Below are positions 63,095 to 64,000 of a DNA stretch of 64,000 nt, piece after piece. The notes beneath the pieces were generated by a model. It was not told where the DNA came from, did not search any database, and saw only the letters and a list, made by a program, of their open reading frames with translations. Source of the DNA: UBA10649 sp963749905 (GTDB lineage: Bacteria > Actinomycetota > Actinomycetes > S36-B12); NCBI GenBank assembly GCA_963749905.1, contig CAVVOF010000004.1:992001-1056000 (forward strand), written 5' to 3'. Position 1 is the stretch's first letter. Each line of letters starts with the position of its first letter. The position numbers and the translations under genes are program-made.

Positions 63095-64000
63095 GGTGCG
63101 TTTCCCTTCAATCGGTCGAGCCAGTCACGGGCCTCGGCGAAGTCCACGTCGGTGACGCCCTGCCGCAGGACCGGCTGCTTGCCGTCATGCCGGGGGTAGG
63201 AGCCCAGGAAGCGGACGTCGAGGCACACCCGGTGCAGGCCCATCAGCGCCTCGGACACCCGGGCGTCGGCGACGTGGCCCTCGAGGTCGACGCTGAAGAA
63301 GTAGTCGCCGAGCACCTTGCGGGTGGGGCGCGACTCGATGCGGGTCAGGTTGACGCCCCGGACAGCGAACTCGGTGAGGATCGCGAGCAGGGCGCCTGGC
63401 TCGTCCTGCTTCATGTAGAGGGACAGCGTCGTCTTGTCGGCGCCCGTCGGCGGCGGAATCACGCCGGGCAGGCGGACCATGACGAACCGGGTGGAGGCGT
63501 CCTCGGTGTCGCCGATGTTCTCCGCGAGCACCGGGAGGCCGTAGCGCTCTGCCGCCAGCCGTGGCGCGACTGCTGCGTCGAAGGGCGCCGGTGACTGCAG
63601 TAGGGACGCAGCTGCGCCTGCGGTCGACAGGGCCGGGATGACCGTCGCATCGGGCAGGTGAGTGTCGACCCAGTCGCGGACCTGGGCGAGGGCGTGCGGA
63701 TGAGAGGCCACCGACTCGACCTCGGCCAGCGTGATGCCCGGGCGACCCATCAGCGTGAAGCGGACCGGGAGCGCCACCTCGTCGACGATGACCAGCCGCT
63801 TGCCGTTGGCGAGTTCGTCGAGCGTGATGGAGACCGACCCCTCGACCGAGTTCTCGATCGGGATGAGGGCCTGGACTGCGTCGCCCGACCGCACCGCATC
63901 GATGGCAGCCTGAACGGAGGGCGACGAGACGTGCTCGGCGCCGAGCGCGGCCGGCATGGTGAGCAGGGCGGCCTCGCAGAAGGTGCCCTCCGGACCCAGG
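63091..64000 (-). CDS. pheA: Prephenate dehydratase (5' end beyond window)
   Basis: Converts prephenate to phenylpyruvate for phenylalanine synthesis. The window has all but the first few codons: LGPEGTFCEAALLTMPAALG at the edge, IPIENSVEGSVSITLDELA, the catalytic DASTRFVMVRLPG (T-R-F) and an ACT regulatory domain from about KTTLSLYMKQDEPGALLAIL with the phenylalanine-binding ESRPT. The stand-alone dehydratase form, with no mutase domain seen. It overlaps rfbB by 4 nt. Confidence 0.94.
   Translation of the reverse strand, partial: LGPEGTFCEAALLTMPAALGAEHVSSPSVQAAIDAVRSGDAVQALIPIENSVEGSVSITLDELANGKRLVIVDEVALPVRFTLMGRPGITLAEVESVASHPHALAQVRDWVDTHLPDATVIPALSTAGAAASLLQSPAPFDAAVAPRLAAERYGLPVLAENIGDTEDASTRFVMVRLPGVIPPPTGADKTTLSLYMKQDEPGALLAILTEFAVRGVNLTRIESRPTRKVLGDYFFSVDLEGHVADARVSEALMGLHRVCLDVRFLGSYPRHDGKQPVLRQGVTDVDFAEARDWLDRLKGNAP

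Overview
The window is chromosomal DNA of a high-GC Gram-positive bacterium, most likely an actinobacterium. Almost every third codon position is G or C, GTG and TTG starts are common, and several arrangements are typical of that phylum: tadA next to its 'deaminase-associated' gene and upp, the circularly permuted ATP-grasp/alpha-E/transglutaminase triad, a septum-formation-type secreted protein, a c-di-AMP riboswitch before an NlpC/P60 hydrolase, and serS followed by a HAD phosphatase. I cannot name the genus. No rRNA, CRISPR array, prophage or transposase was seen.

Layout. 0-17.5 kb is housekeeping: an aquaporin end, ppc, a hemerythrin-like protein, a LytR_C protein, tadA (frameshifted) and its partner, upp, pntAB, the ATP-grasp triad, an aldo/keto reductase, an ABC-F protein and small secreted or membrane proteins. 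17.6-30 kb has three tRNA genes (Arg-ACG, Ser-GCU, Ser-UGA) around a ROK kinase, an EamA exporter and a LacI-controlled sugar ABC system resembling the fructose-type FrcBCA. These are followed by an inositol-dehydrogenase-like oxidoreductase, an AroE-like protein, a zinc alcohol dehydrogenase, a YihY protein, a dimethylargininase-like enzyme and a CrtO-like acyltransferase. 30-35.7 kb has a Glu/Pro-rich membrane protein, a 72-bp perfect palindrome, an MOP-type flippase, a TrpB2-type synthase and the riboswitch-controlled NlpC/P60 gene. 35.7-41 kb is a two-component system divergent from ApbE, a ferric-reductase-like heme membrane protein, a PepSY protein with an Asp/His tail and a Pro/Ala-rich secreted protein. 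Two promoters there share the same direct repeat. 41-49.7 kb holds a MoeA-like protein, a TSUP transporter, a K+ channel, a quinone oxidoreductase, a tandem GNAT, a SET protein, serS, a HAD phosphatase and a MazEF-like pair.

49.8-63.1 kb is a surface-polysaccharide locus: a WbaP/EpsE-like initiating transferase, FkbM and TIGR04325-type methyltransferases, an ABC exporter, glycosyltransferases, an FdtA-like ketoisomerase, rfbD and rfbB, ending at pheA. It is strongly disturbed. Two divergent genes are cut at the same point near 53750, a glycosyltransferase start is joined to an aminotransferase end near 57770, and the 3' end of a second rfbD lies beside the intact end.

About 18 apparent single-base frameshifts are present, more than half of them between 49.8 and 61.4 kb. 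They break tadA, the sugar ABC ATPase, the initiating transferase, rfbD and others while codon bias is kept on both sides. Because tadA is normally essential, at least some are probably sequence errors rather than real gene decay. Broken genes are therefore listed over their full span.
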